Source: Dyadobacter fermentans DSM 18053
Lineage (GTDB): Bacteria > Bacteroidota > Bacteroidia > Cytophagales > Spirosomataceae
Direction: 5' to 3'
Assembly (NCBI RefSeq): GCF_000023125.1
Contig: NC_013037.1
Location: forward strand, 186,001-250,000
DNA length: 64,000 nucleotides
The translations under genes and the position numbers were made by a program. The notes beneath the pieces were generated by a model, which saw only the letters and a program-made list of their open reading frames with translations, had not been told where the DNA came from and did no database searches. Positions within the stretch are counted from its first letter, which is position 1. Each line of letters starts with the position of its first letter. Shown here in pieces: positions 50,292 to 59,020 of the stretch.

Positions 50292-51428
50292 ATGGCTGTT
50301 AATAGAGAATTGACTTCCAGTTCAGTTGAATCCAAAAAGAGAAAGTCACCGGCGCGGGAGTGGTTCGACTCCATTTTGTTTGCGGTAGTGGCCGCTACAC
50401 TCATCCGCTGGCTGTTTTTCGAAGCATTTACCATCCCTACACCGTCGATGGAGAACAGCCTGCTTGTGGGAGACTTCCTGTTTGTGAGCAAGCTGCATTA
50501 CGGTACGCGGACGCCGAAAACGCCGTTGCAGGTGCCATTGACGCACCAGACCATCTGGGGAACCAATATTCCTTCTTACACCAGCCTGATCCAGCTGCCG
50601 CAATACCGGCTGCCGGGTTTCAGCGAAGTAAAGCGCGGCGATGTGGTGGTATTCAACTACCCGCCCGAAATGCAGCATCCGGTGGATTTGAAAACCAATT
50701 ATATCAAACGTTGCGTAGGTATTCCGGGCGATAAAGTGGAAGTGCGTGACTTGCAGGTGTATAACAATGGTCAGCCAATGGAAAACCCTCCAAGAATGGA
50801 GAACGAGTACTTCGTGGCTACTACCACCGCCGTAAACGAGGAAAAAGTGTTCCGCGAGAATGGTATTTCGGAGTTCAACTCCTTTACCGACGGCGAAAAC
50901 GATACAATCCGAGGCAATGAGCAAATGGGTTACCTCGTGTTTACAACCGAAGAAATTGCGGCAAAGCTCAAAACCTATGATTTTGTCAAAAGCATCACGC
51001 TCGTGAAAACGGATAACGGCATCAGCGAACCGATGCTTTACCCGAATTCGTCGCTGTTTAAATGGAACCGCGACAACTACGGACCGATTACCGTGCCCAA
51101 AAAAGGGATGACCGTGCAGCTTACACCTGAGAACATCGCGACCTACGGACCGGTGATCAAAAGCTACGAGGACAATGACGACGTGACGATCGAAGAAAAT
51201 GCGATCAAAGTCGGCGGAAAGGCCATTACTTCCTACACATTCAAGCAGGATTACTATTTTATGATGGGCGATAACCGCCACAATTCGGCCGACTCGCGCT
51301 ACTGGGGCTTCGTACCCATGGACCACATCGTGGGCAAGGCGGTATTCGTGTGGATGTCTATCGATCCCAACCCGACCAGCTTCTTCAACAAAATCCGTTG
51401 GAGCCGCATTTTCCGGGTGATCAACTAG
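50292..51428 (+). CDS. lepB: Signal peptidase I, copy 1
   Basis: 378 residues. A membrane helix (about 28-46) leads to the catalytic serine S52 in '[20 protein letters not shown]'; the general base is K139 in '[16 protein letters not shown]'; '[22 protein letters not shown]' is the conserved box E. It removes signal peptides at the outer face of the inner membrane. Like other Bacteroidota LepB it is longer than the E. coli enzyme because of an insertion between the catalytic lysine and box E. A terminator follows, then a paralogue. Confidence 0.95.
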   Translation: MAVNRELTSSSVESKKRKSPAREWFDSILFAVVAATLIRWLFFEAFTIPTPSMENSLLVGDFLFVSKLHYGTRTPKTPLQVPLTHQTIWGTNIPSYTSLIQLPQYRLPGFSEVKRGDVVVFNYPPEMQHPVDLKTNYIKRCVGIPGDKVEVRDLQVYNNGQPMENPPRMENEYFVATTTAVNEEKVFRENGISEFNSFTDGENDTIRGNEQMGYLVFTTEEIAAKLKTYDFVKSITLVKTDNGISEPMLYPNSSLFKWNRDNYGPITVPKKGMTVQLTPENIATYGPVIKSYEDNDDVTIEENAIKVGGKAITSYTFKQDYYFMMGDNRHNSADSRYWGFVPMDHIVGKAVFVWMSIDPNPTSFFNKIRWSRIFRVIN

Positions 51429-51451
51429 CAGAAAACAGCTATCAGCATTAG

Positions 51452-51480
51452 GGGAGGGCCGCGAGGCTCCTCCCTTTATT
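51452..51480 (+). terminator. Terminator after lepB copy 1
   Basis: GGGAGG-GCC (51452-51460) pairs with GGC-T-CCTCCC (51465-51474) around GCGA, followed by a TTTATTTTT run. It separates the two lepB genes and ends the conserved operon. Confidence 0.7.
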
Positions 51481-51589
51481 TTTGTGATGTATATATAAAT
51501 AAATGCTATATAATGGTTGTTGGTTTATTAAAATTGATGGTATATTGCGTTCACTTGAATCCTCTGAGCTTTTAATTGAACGAAGCACC

Positions 51590-52768
51590 ATGCCACTTAC
51601 TGAACCCATATCCAAGCCCGCCACTGCCCCGCGTAAAAAGTCGGCTATCCGCGAATGGATTGATTCGGTACTATTTGCCGTAATCGCCGCCACGCTGATC
51701 CGCTGGCTGTTTTTCAGCGCATTTGTGATCCCGACGCCGTCGATGGAGAACAGTTTGCTCGTGGGCGACTACCTGTTTGTGAGCAGGCTACATTACGGCA
51801 CCACCACGCCCGTCACACCATTGCAGGTGCCTCTCACGCACCAGACGATCTGGGGAACGAACATTCCGTCGTATCTCGACTGGATTCAACTCCCTCAATA
51901 CCGCCTGCCGGGCTTCACCGATGTGAAAAACGGTGATGTGGTCGTATTTTATCTGCCGGTGGAACACCCCGATATGTATCAGAAATACAGCCGTGTGCTC
52001 CCCGACCTGCACCCGCATCCCATAGACTTGCGTTCGAACTACATTAAGCGCTGCGTAGGTATTCCGGGGGATAAGCTAGAAGTGCGCCGCGGGGAGGTGT
52101 ACGTGAATGGCCAGGCACAGACGTCACCCCCGCGTATGCAGAATGAGTATTTTGTTTCCGTCAAAACAGCTGTGAATGAGGAAAATGTGTTTCGAAAGAA
52201 TGGAATCGTAGATTTCTCGCAGTTCACGGAGACATTCGGCGACAGCATTGCCACTAACGATGAATTTGGATATGTGGTTAAAACAACGGCCGACCTCGCA
52301 GAAAAGCTGAGAGGCTACGACTTCGTCAACCGCGTCGAGCCGGTGTTTATGGAGCAAGGCCTGAAAGAGCCATTTCTATTCCCAGAAAACAACGCAACCA
52401 ACTGGAACAAGGATAACTACGGCCCGATAGTGGTGCCGAAAGCGGGTATGACAGTTCAGTTAAGTGAAATCAACATCGCCCAGTACGGCGACATCATCAC
52501 GAGCTACGAAGGCAACGAAAACGTCGCGATCGAGAATGGCAAGATCAGCATTGACAGGAAACCGGTCACGAGCTACACGTTCAAGCAAGATTACTACTTC
52601 ATGATGGGCGACAACCGCCACGATTCCGCCGACTCGCGCTACTGGGGCTTCGTTCCCAAGGACCACATCGTCGGAAAAGCCGTTTTCGTATGGATGTCCA
52701 TCGACCCCAACCCGACTAGCTTCTTAAAAAAAATCCGCTGGGACCGAATTTTCAGGATGATTAATTGA
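51590..52768 (+). CDS. lepB: Signal peptidase I, copy 2
   Basis: 392 residues, a tandem paralogue of the gene at 50292. The catalytic pair is intact: S51 in '[20 protein letters not shown]' and K153 in '[16 protein letters not shown]'; box E reads '[22 protein letters not shown]'. It differs by an extra 14 or so residues before the lysine ('PVEHPDMYQKYSRVLPDLHPHP') and by a diverged insertion domain, so substrate preference may differ. The frame extends to 51503, but ATG 51590 aligns with copy 1. A terminator between the copies means it probably has its own promoter in the AT-rich stretch 51480-51589. Confidence 0.94.
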   Translation: MPLTEPISKPATAPRKKSAIREWIDSVLFAVIAATLIRWLFFSAFVIPTPSMENSLLVGDYLFVSRLHYGTTTPVTPLQVPLTHQTIWGTNIPSYLDWIQLPQYRLPGFTDVKNGDVVVFYLPVEHPDMYQKYSRVLPDLHPHPIDLRSNYIKRCVGIPGDKLEVRRGEVYVNGQAQTSPPRMQNEYFVSVKTAVNEENVFRKNGIVDFSQFTETFGDSIATNDEFGYVVKTTADLAEKLRGYDFVNRVEPVFMEQGLKEPFLFPENNATNWNKDNYGPIVVPKAGMTVQLSEINIAQYGDIITSYEGNENVAIENGKISIDRKPVTSYTFKQDYYFMMGDNRHDSADSRYWGFVPKDHIVGKAVFVWMSIDPNPTSFLKKIRWDRIFRMIN

Positions 52769-52857
52769 TGGAGCAAGAAGCAGAACGGAAGAAAGAGTCA
52801 GGAATAGAAGAATGAGTAATGTGGGAATGGACCAAGCAAGAAATGTCCAAAGAACAT

Positions 52858-52925
52858 GGCCCGGAGGGCGATCCTGTTTATAGCAACTCAGGCACGACCC
52901 ACGTTTCGGCTCCTTCGGAGCCTCC
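52858..52925 (-). repeat. 68-nt two-hairpin repeat element, copy 2 (inverted)
   Basis: Read on the minus strand: hairpin GGAGGCTCCGAAGGAGCC (52925-52908), 24-nt spacer (52907-52884), core CTATAAACAGG (52883-52873), two bases and a second hairpin of GCCC/GGGC type. Length and spacing match the copies at 21919 and 52939 exactly. Confidence 0.8.
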
Positions 52926-52938
52926 TAATCACAGCGCA

Positions 52939-53006
52939 GGAGGCCCCGAAGGGGCCAGCCGCCAGATCGGCGTTTGATTGCTATAAACAGGGTGCCACTC
53001 CGTGGC
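52939..53006 (+). repeat. 68-nt two-hairpin repeat element, copy 3
   Basis: Hairpin GGAGGCCCCGAAGGGGCC (52939-52956), 24-nt spacer (52957-52980), core CTATAAACAGG (52981-52991), two bases and hairpin GCCACTCCGTGGC (52994-53006). Compared with copy 1 both stems carry paired changes that keep base pairing (T-A to C-G in the first, C-G to A-T in the second). A run of five T follows. Confidence 0.8.
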
Positions 53007-53123
53007 TTTTTGTCCCTACTTCCATTTATTGCCTTCGTCTATTACTCTCTCTCAATGCCTTCGTTCATCCATCGCTTGCTCCCTTCCTCGATTCCGCTCT
53101 CGCTCCATTCGACCCTTCCCCCG

Positions 53124-54947
53124 CTACTCTTCCTGCGAGAAGATCAGCGCTGAATATGGGGGAATTTGTAATTCGCCCCATTGTTCGTAGATGTCCATTT
53201 CGCCTTCGCTGGTTTCGATGTCGAATACGCCCAGGTGAGAGAAGTCGGCGTCGTAGTGTTCGTTGTCGGTGTTGAGGCGGAGGTGCCATTTACCGGGCCG
53301 CGGGAAGCCGATTTTGTAATCGGAGAAAGTTTCGGTGGAGAAGTTGAATACCACTACCACGCTATCTTTCGGACCGCCTTCTGCCCAGCGGTGCATTACC
53401 ACCACCTTTTTCTCATTGTCCTGGCGGACGATCTCCGTGTTTTGGCCTTGCAAGCCGCGCGTCACGCCGAACCAGTTGCGGCGGATATGGATCATATCGC
53501 GGTGCAATGCAGCGAATCCGCTGAATTTTTCGAGACGTGACCAGTCGATCGGGTCGCTGTCCGAGAACCATTTGTCTTCCAGCAGCGGCTGGCCCTGGAA
53601 AATCATCGGGATGCCGGGAGAGGTGAGCACCAGCGCTACGCCCAACGCCGCGCGTTTTTTGGAATACCAGTTGTCCACATCGCCGTCGGCAATCTCTTCG
53701 GCCACGCGCGCCTGGCCATTCGCTACTTCGTCGTGCGATTCGGTGTAGATAATGCGTTGGAACGAGTCGTTGTTGTAGCGGCTTGTGATCGCGGATACCA
53801 CGCCTTCCATGTCGCGGTCTTCGTCGTTGGCGGTGATGATTGCGTCGCGGATCGTGTGCACGAATTTCGCATCCCATTGCGACCCATACCCAAGCCCGCC
53901 ATCTTCCACGCGGCTGGTGATAAAATCCAGCGAATGCATATCCTCGGCGATCGTAATGCAGTTGGCGCAGCTGTCGCGGATGTCCTTATTGATCCATTGC
54001 ATAAGCGAAATGCCCTCGGGGATATCGTCGCCGGGATTGCCATTCGCTTTCACATTGCGGATGTAAGGCACCATATCCATGCGGAGGCCGTCGATGCGGT
54101 AGTCGCGGAGCCACATTAATGCATTGTCGTGAATGTACTGGCGCACTTCGCCGCGACCGTAGTCGGGGCGGGTGTTGCCCCAGGGGGTTTCGGAGCGCCA
54201 GTCGTTGTAAAAGTAGATACCGCCGCCATCGTTCTCATGCCAGCCGTCGAACTGCCACAGGTCGAGGTCGGAGGGGCCGAAATGGTTGTACACCACGTCG
54301 AGGATCACCGCGATGCCGGCCTCGTGGGCCGCTTTCACGAATGCTTTCAGGCCATCGGGACCGCCGTAGTCGGACTCTATCGCGAACGGGTTGGAGGGGT
54401 TGTAGCCCCACGACTTATCGCCCGGGAACTCCGAGCACGGCATGAGCTCAACAGCATTGAAACCCATGTCTTTCAGGTACGGGATGCGTTCGATAGCGGT
54501 GTAGAATGTGCCGACCTGACCTTCCTCCGTAACATTGAAAGTGCCCACATGCATTTCATAAATGACCAGTTCATGCCAGCCGGGCATTTGGAAGGACACA
54601 TCCTGCCAGTCAAAAGACTCGTGATTGTAAACCACGCAATTGCCTGCGGAATTGGTTACTTTAAGCGCGTACGGATCGTTGCGTTGCAGCTCTCCGGCGG
54701 GTGTTTTGAGGAAAAATTTGTATTCATCTCCTTCTTTTGAATTTTCGACTAGTGCGCCCCACACTCCGTTCTCTTCGGGTTGCAGCGGGTTGGCGGACGA
54801 ATCCCAGTCGTTGAAACTTCCTATGACCGAAACGCTTTCTGCGTGCGGCGCCCACACCCGGTAATAAACTCCGTCGGGGTGGCAGGTTGCGCCCATGCCT
54901 TCATAGTGTTGCTCGGTTTCGGCTACATCGGTTTCGAGGTTTTCCAT
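53124..54947 (-). CDS. GH13 alpha-glucan branching enzyme-like protein
   Basis: 607 residues. An N-terminal CBM48-like domain (about 22-105: 'GVYYRVWAPHAESVSVIGSFNDWD') precedes a GH13 barrel with all four conserved regions: 'ILDVVYNHFGPS', 'GLRMDMVPYI' (nucleophile D), 'ITIAEDMHSL' (acid/base E) and 'YTESHDEV' (stabiliser D). A beta-rich C-terminal domain follows. Domain order and length fit 1,4-alpha-glucan branching enzymes and close relatives acting on glycogen or maltodextrin. No other glycogen genes are nearby, so the exact reaction is not certain; it converges on lepB copy 2. Confidence 0.85.
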   Translation of the reverse strand: MENLETDVAETEQHYEGMGATCHPDGVYYRVWAPHAESVSVIGSFNDWDSSANPLQPEENGVWGALVENSKEGDEYKFFLKTPAGELQRNDPYALKVTNSAGNCVVYNHESFDWQDVSFQMPGWHELVIYEMHVGTFNVTEEGQVGTFYTAIERIPYLKDMGFNAVELMPCSEFPGDKSWGYNPSNPFAIESDYGGPDGLKAFVKAAHEAGIAVILDVVYNHFGPSDLDLWQFDGWHENDGGGIYFYNDWRSETPWGNTRPDYGRGEVRQYIHDNALMWLRDYRIDGLRMDMVPYIRNVKANGNPGDDIPEGISLMQWINKDIRDSCANCITIAEDMHSLDFITSRVEDGGLGYGSQWDAKFVHTIRDAIITANDEDRDMEGVVSAITSRYNNDSFQRIIYTESHDEVANGQARVAEEIADGDVDNWYSKKRAALGVALVLTSPGIPMIFQGQPLLEDKWFSDSDPIDWSRLEKFSGFAALHRDMIHIRRNWFGVTRGLQGQNTEIVRQDNEKKVVVMHRWAEGGPKDSVVVVFNFSTETFSDYKIGFPRPGKWHLRLNTDNEHYDADFSHLGVFDIETSEGEMDIYEQWGELQIPPYSALIFSQEE

Positions 54948-55054
54948 ATTTGGTTTTCAGATAATTGTTTATTTTTGAAATATGCTGCTGACGTATATTC
55001 GCAAAATGCATGCCAGCATTTTCAGCTATTTCAACTCAACCAACACACTATATT

Positions 55055-56173
55055 ATGCACGTATCTTCCGACGCAGAGAAAATCTGCATCCTAGCGCTTA
55101 TGCACACGCCCGGAATCGGGGCGGTGACGATCCGGCAACTGATCAGCTACTGCGGCAGCGCGTCCCAGGTTTTCGAGTCCGACTATCGGAAACTCATCAA
55201 AATCCCCGGCATCGGTGACAAGATCGTGAAGGCGATTTTGAACAAATCCACATTGGAATATGCTGAAAAAGAGGTGGTACAATGCCAGAAGACAGCCACC
55301 CAGCTGCTTTTCTTCACCGATCCCGACTATCCTGCAAGGCTCCGGCCGCTTTACGACGCCCCGATCGCATTGTATGCAAAAGGCAATACAAACTTCAACT
55401 GGCCGCGCACGGTGGGCATTGTGGGTACCCGCAAAATCAGTGAATATGGCAAGGCCGTTACAGAGCAAATCATCCGCGACCTGGTGCCTTACCAGCCCCT
55501 CGTGGTGAGCGGACTGGCTTATGGTGTGGATATCACTGCACACCGGCATTGCATCCGGAACAACCTCGCCACACTCGGCGTGATGGCGAGCGGTGCGGAT
55601 GTGATCTATCCGGCGGTGCATCAGCGCACAGCTGCCGACATGCAGGCCAACGGCGGCATCGTCACGGAGAATGCGCTGGGTACGAAACCTGATTTTATGA
55701 GATTTCCCGCGCGCAACCGAATTATTGCCGGGCTCAGTGATGTTACCATCGTAGTGGAATCGGGGCGGACGGGCGGGAGCCTGATCACGGTCGAATTTGC
55801 GCAGAACTACCACCGGGAGGTTTTCGCCGTGCCGGGGATGATTAACGAGCCGCAGTCGGAAGGGTGTAATTATCTGATCCGGGACAACAAGGCAGCGATA
55901 TTCACGTCGGTGACCGATATGGCGGAGGCATTGGGCTGGACAGCCGGCATGCCCGAATCAGTTCCGGCCGAGGCGCAGCCGGTCAGTTTTGAGGGTTTTA
56001 CGCAGGACGAAGGGCAGGTGCTGGCATTACTGAAACAGCACGGACCGACGCAGATCGACGAGCTGGCCTGGCAAACGGGCATCCATCTGAATCGCCTCGC
56101 GTCGCTGCTCCTGAACCTCGAATTCCAGGGAATGGTCCGCTCGATGCCGGGCAAGAAATACGGGTTGATTTAA
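55055..56173 (+). CDS. dprA: DNA-processing protein DprA
   Basis: 372 residues. A short helix-hairpin-helix region ('LALMHTPGIGAVTIRQLISYCGSASQVFES', 'KIPGIGDKIVKAIL') precedes the Rossmann-like DprA core with 'TVGIVGTRKISEYGKAVTEQIIRDL', 'VVSGLAYGVDITAHRHCI' and 'RFPARNRIIAGLSDVTIVVESGRTGGSLITVEFA'. A winged-helix-like tail (about 310-372) completes it. DprA loads RecA on incoming single-stranded DNA in natural transformation. The frame extends to ATG 55010, but 55055 starts the family-typical N-terminus. A TATTTTTG box lies just upstream, near 54970. Confidence 0.94.
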   Translation: MHVSSDAEKICILALMHTPGIGAVTIRQLISYCGSASQVFESDYRKLIKIPGIGDKIVKAILNKSTLEYAEKEVVQCQKTATQLLFFTDPDYPARLRPLYDAPIALYAKGNTNFNWPRTVGIVGTRKISEYGKAVTEQIIRDLVPYQPLVVSGLAYGVDITAHRHCIRNNLATLGVMASGADVIYPAVHQRTAADMQANGGIVTENALGTKPDFMRFPARNRIIAGLSDVTIVVESGRTGGSLITVEFAQNYHREVFAVPGMINEPQSEGCNYLIRDNKAAIFTSVTDMAEALGWTAGMPESVPAEAQPVSFEGFTQDEGQVLALLKQHGPTQIDELAWQTGIHLNRLASLLLNLEFQGMVRSMPGKKYGLI

Positions 56174-56177
56174 ATGC

Positions 56178-56807
56178 ATGACTAAAAGTATTATTCAATT
56201 AGTGAAAGAAGGGGAGAGCCTTACGACCGAGTTCAAACGGACGGTCGACAGCCCTTTTAAAATTGCCAAAACCATTGTGTCATTTGCCAATACCTCCGGC
56301 GGTGAACTGCTCATCGGCGTGGCCGACCACGGCGCGATCATGGGTGTGCAATCCGAACTGCGGGAGCTGCAAAAGCTGGAAAAGGCGCTTGTCAAGCTGA
56401 TCGAGCCCGAACTGGTGGTGCAGATCAAGACGGAAAACCTGGATGGCAAGAAGGTGTTGCGGGTGAGCGTAGCCGAAAGCGCGGACAAGCCGCATCATGC
56501 GCTGAACGAGAAAGGGGAGCGGATCATTTATATCCGTGTAAAAGACAAAAGCATGCCCATTCCGAGGCTATTGCTGTATAACGGTGCCGACGTCGAAACG
56601 GAGAAGCTGCTGGCCACGCGCCATGTGAAAACATTGATCACCTACCTGAAAGAAACGGATTCGATTACTGCCAAAGCATTTTCCAAAATTATCAACATTT
56701 CCGAAAAGCGGGCCGAGCGCATGTTGCAGGACCTGGCCGCGAGGCAGATTTTGCTGAAACTCTCGAAAGGTAAGCCGGAAAGTTTCAGCCTGAAATGGAC
56801 GGAATAA
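56178..56807 (+). CDS. AlbA_2 (Schlafen-like) domain protein
   Basis: 209 residues. Residues about 8-130 form an AlbA_2 domain: 'EGESLTTEFKRTVDSPFKIAKTIVSFANTSGGELLIGVADHGAIMGV', then 'KKVLRVSVAESADKPHHAL' and 'IIYIRVKDKSMPIPR'. The rest resembles a winged helix ('AKAFSKIINISEKRAERMLQDLAARQILLKLSKG'). AlbA_2 proteins often bind DNA or act as transcription regulators, sometimes near helicases. It follows dprA by four bases, so the two are co-transcribed and a nucleic-acid role is likely. Confidence 0.82.
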   Translation: MTKSIIQLVKEGESLTTEFKRTVDSPFKIAKTIVSFANTSGGELLIGVADHGAIMGVQSELRELQKLEKALVKLIEPELVVQIKTENLDGKKVLRVSVAESADKPHHALNEKGERIIYIRVKDKSMPIPRLLLYNGADVETEKLLATRHVKTLITYLKETDSITAKAFSKIINISEKRAERMLQDLAARQILLKLSKGKPESFSLKWTE

Positions 56808-56809
56808 AA

Positions 56810-56844
56810 ATGCGGCTTGCGTCGGTTTCCCGCTGCAAGCCGCA
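56810..56844. terminator. Bidirectional terminator after the AlbA_2 gene
   Basis: ATGCGGCTTGC (56810-56820) pairs with GCAAGCCGCAT (56834-56844), an 11-bp stem with a 13-base loop between convergent genes. Confidence 0.7.
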
Positions 56845-56863
56845 TGACCGACTTTATCGATAA

Positions 56864-57292
56864 TTAGTTGATACCTACCAATTCGAGTTCGAAAATCAGG
56901 TCCTGGCCAGCCAATGGGTGGTTTGCGTCCAGTACCACGTAAGTTTCGGTAACTTCTCTTACGACTACCGGGATCACCTGGCCGCCGTCCTGGTGCATGT
57001 TCAGGGTGCCGCCGATTTCCAGGGGAATATCGGCAGGGATTTGCGCACGGTCGAAACGGATCACCATTTCGTCGTTCACAGGGCCGTAAGCTTCGGCATT
57101 TGGAATGTTAATGGTCTTTTTATCGCCCACTTCCATGCCGGTCACGCCATCGTCGAATCCTTTGATAACCTGTCCGCTTCCAAGCGTGAAGCTCAAAGGC
57201 TCACGTCCCTCGGAGGAATCAAAAAGTTGTCCGTCCGGCAGGGTACCTTTGTAATGTACCTGCACTTTGTCACCAGCCTTTGCTTGACTCAT
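56864..57292 (-). CDS. FKBP-type peptidyl-prolyl isomerase (SlyD-like)
   Basis: 142 residues. 'AKAGDKVQVHYKGTLPDGQLFDSSEGREPLSFTLGSGQVIKGFDDGVTGMEVGDKKTINIPNAEAYG' is the FKBP fold with the insert-in-flap region (about 65-115) typical of SlyD-like chaperone isomerases. No metal-binding histidine tail is present. It would speed proline isomerisation and hold unfolded chains in the cytoplasm. The ATG at 57292 gives 'MSQAKAGD', the usual start; a 48-base upstream extension was rejected. Confidence 0.92.
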   Translation of the reverse strand: MSQAKAGDKVQVHYKGTLPDGQLFDSSEGREPLSFTLGSGQVIKGFDDGVTGMEVGDKKTINIPNAEAYGPVNDEMVIRFDRAQIPADIPLEIGGTLNMHQDGGQVIPVVVREVTETYVVLDANHPLAGQDLIFELELVGIN

Positions 57293-57358
57293 AGTTTTTA
57301 TTGATTTGGTTGAAAAAAGCATTCGCGAAGCAACCTTCACGAATGCGGGAATTGTAAA

Positions 57359-58834
57359 TTAGTATGCCCGGGCGAACACCACGCGTCCTTTGGACGGCTT
57401 GCCCGAGTAGATGCAAACGCCTTCTTCGGCTTCCTGGTTCAAAGGAATGCAGCGGATGGTCGCTTTGGTTTCCTCCTTGATTTTCTCTTCCGTTTCGGAA
57501 GTGCCGTCCCAGTGGGCGAGGACGAAGCCGCCTTTGGTATCGAGGATATTGTTAAATTCTTCAAAGGAATCGACCTTGTAGGTATTCTCTTCGCGGAATG
57601 TCAGCGCTTTTTTGTAAATGGACTCCTGAATGTCGTTCAGCAGGTTTTGAACATAAGCGGCGATGCCTGCCACTGAAACCGTTTCCTTCGTTTTGGTATC
57701 ACGGCGGGCTACTTCCACCGTGCCGTTTTCGAGGTCGCGGCCGCCCATGGCCAATCTTACGGGAACACCTTTCAGTTCATATTCCGCAAATTTGAAACCC
57801 GGCTTCGCATTGTCGCTGCTGTCGTATTTCACGCTGATGCCCAGTTTTTTGAGGTCTTTCGTGATTTCCGCCACTTTTTCGGAGATCTGCGCGAGCTGTT
57901 CGTCGTTGCGGTAAATCGGCACGATCACCACCTGGATCGGCGCCAGTTTGGGAGGTAAAACAAGCCCTGCGTCATCGGAATGCGCCATAATGAGCGCGCC
58001 CATCAGGCGGGTGCTCACGCCCCATGAAGTTCCCCAAACGTAGTCCAGCTTGCCCTCTTTGTCCTGGAACTTCACATCGAACGCATTCGCGAAGTTCTGA
58101 CCTAAGAAGTGGGAAGTACCCGCCTGCAATGCTTTTCCGTCCTGCATCATGGCTTCGATGCAGTAGGTATCTTCGGCACCGGCAAACCGTTCGTTCGCTG
58201 TTTTCACGCCTTTGATAACCGGTACGGCCATCCATTCTTCGGCGAACTGCGCGTATACTTCCAGCATTTGTTTGGTTTCGGCAATCGCTTCCTGTGCAGT
58301 GGCGTGCGCGGTGTGGCCTTCCTGCCAGAGGAACTCGGCCGTACGCAGGAACAGGCGCGTTCGCATTTCCCAGCGCACCACGTTGGCCCACTGGTTAATG
58401 AGCAGGGGGAGGTCGCGGTACGACTGAATCCAGTTTTTATAAGTGCTCCATATCACCGTTTCCGACGTCGGGCGCACGATCAGTTCTTCTTCCAGTTTCG
58501 CATCCGGGTCCACGATCACGCCTTTGCCATCGGGATCGTTTTTGAGGCGATAATGCGTCACAACCGCGCATTCCTTGGCAAATCCTTCCACGTGTGAAGC
58601 CTCCTTGCTCAGGTACGATTTCGGGATGAAAAGCGGGAAATAGGCATTGGTGTGGCCGGTTTCCTTGAACATGTCATCCAGCGCGCGCTGCATTTTTTCC
58701 CAGATCGAATAACCGTACGGCTTGATCACCATACAACCCCGGACGGGCGAGTTTTCGGCCAGATCGGCGCGTTTCACTAATTCATTGTACCATTCGGAGT
58801 AGTTTTCACTTCGTGTTGGTAAGGCTTTACTCAT
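57359..58834 (-). CDS. proS: Prolyl-tRNA synthetase (short, archaeal/eukaryotic type)
   Basis: 491 residues. Class II motifs are clear: '[39 protein letters not shown]' (motif 1), '[24 protein letters not shown]' (motif 2) and '[24 protein letters not shown]' (motif 3). The anticodon domain and the zinc-like C-terminal domain ending in tyrosine are present; there is no editing insertion, as in the shorter ProS type found in Bacteroidota. It charges tRNA-Pro. A TATCTTTG -7 box lies on the minus strand at 58912-58905. Confidence 0.96.
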   Translation of the reverse strand: MSKALPTRSENYSEWYNELVKRADLAENSPVRGCMVIKPYGYSIWEKMQRALDDMFKETGHTNAYFPLFIPKSYLSKEASHVEGFAKECAVVTHYRLKNDPDGKGVIVDPDAKLEEELIVRPTSETVIWSTYKNWIQSYRDLPLLINQWANVVRWEMRTRLFLRTAEFLWQEGHTAHATAQEAIAETKQMLEVYAQFAEEWMAVPVIKGVKTANERFAGAEDTYCIEAMMQDGKALQAGTSHFLGQNFANAFDVKFQDKEGKLDYVWGTSWGVSTRLMGALIMAHSDDAGLVLPPKLAPIQVVIVPIYRNDEQLAQISEKVAEITKDLKKLGISVKYDSSDNAKPGFKFAEYELKGVPVRLAMGGRDLENGTVEVARRDTKTKETVSVAGIAAYVQNLLNDIQESIYKKALTFREENTYKVDSFEEFNNILDTKGGFVLAHWDGTSETEEKIKEETKATIRCIPLNQEAEEGVCIYSGKPSKGRVVFARAY

Positions 58835-58904
58835 TTTACTTTGTATTATTTTGGAATTGAAATGGAGTATTACGGTAATCCGGACCTGTTTTTCAGGGGA
58901 GTTG

Positions 58905-58912
58905 CAAAGATA
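58905..58912 (-). promoter_or_regulatory. -7 box of the proS promoter
   Basis: TATCTTTG on the minus strand fits TANNTTTG and lies 71 bases before the proS ATG. No clear -33 box is seen. Confidence 0.4.
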
Positions 58913-59020
58913 GTTTTTTATGTTAACTTTGGAATTAATGTATAGTTACGGACGTTTGCTTCATAGTAGGAATGCGTTTTTTACATATATTAGCAACAAA
59001 CTTTTAAATCCTTAAAAGCC

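Larger units (their letters stand above)
52769..53123. other. Convergent intergenic region with an inverted pair of repeat elements
   Basis: This 355-base region lies between lepB copy 2 and the convergent GH13 gene. Its middle is filled by two 68-nt repeat elements in opposite orientation, separated by 13 bases (52926-52938). The flanks are purine-rich on the left and pyrimidine-rich on the right and hold no sound coding frame. Confidence 0.6.

Noticed and set aside
58585..58600. A parS-like CTTCCACGTGTGAAG within proS
   Set aside because: It shares only the central part with the expected parS palindrome and lies in conserved coding sequence, so chance is the simpler explanation.
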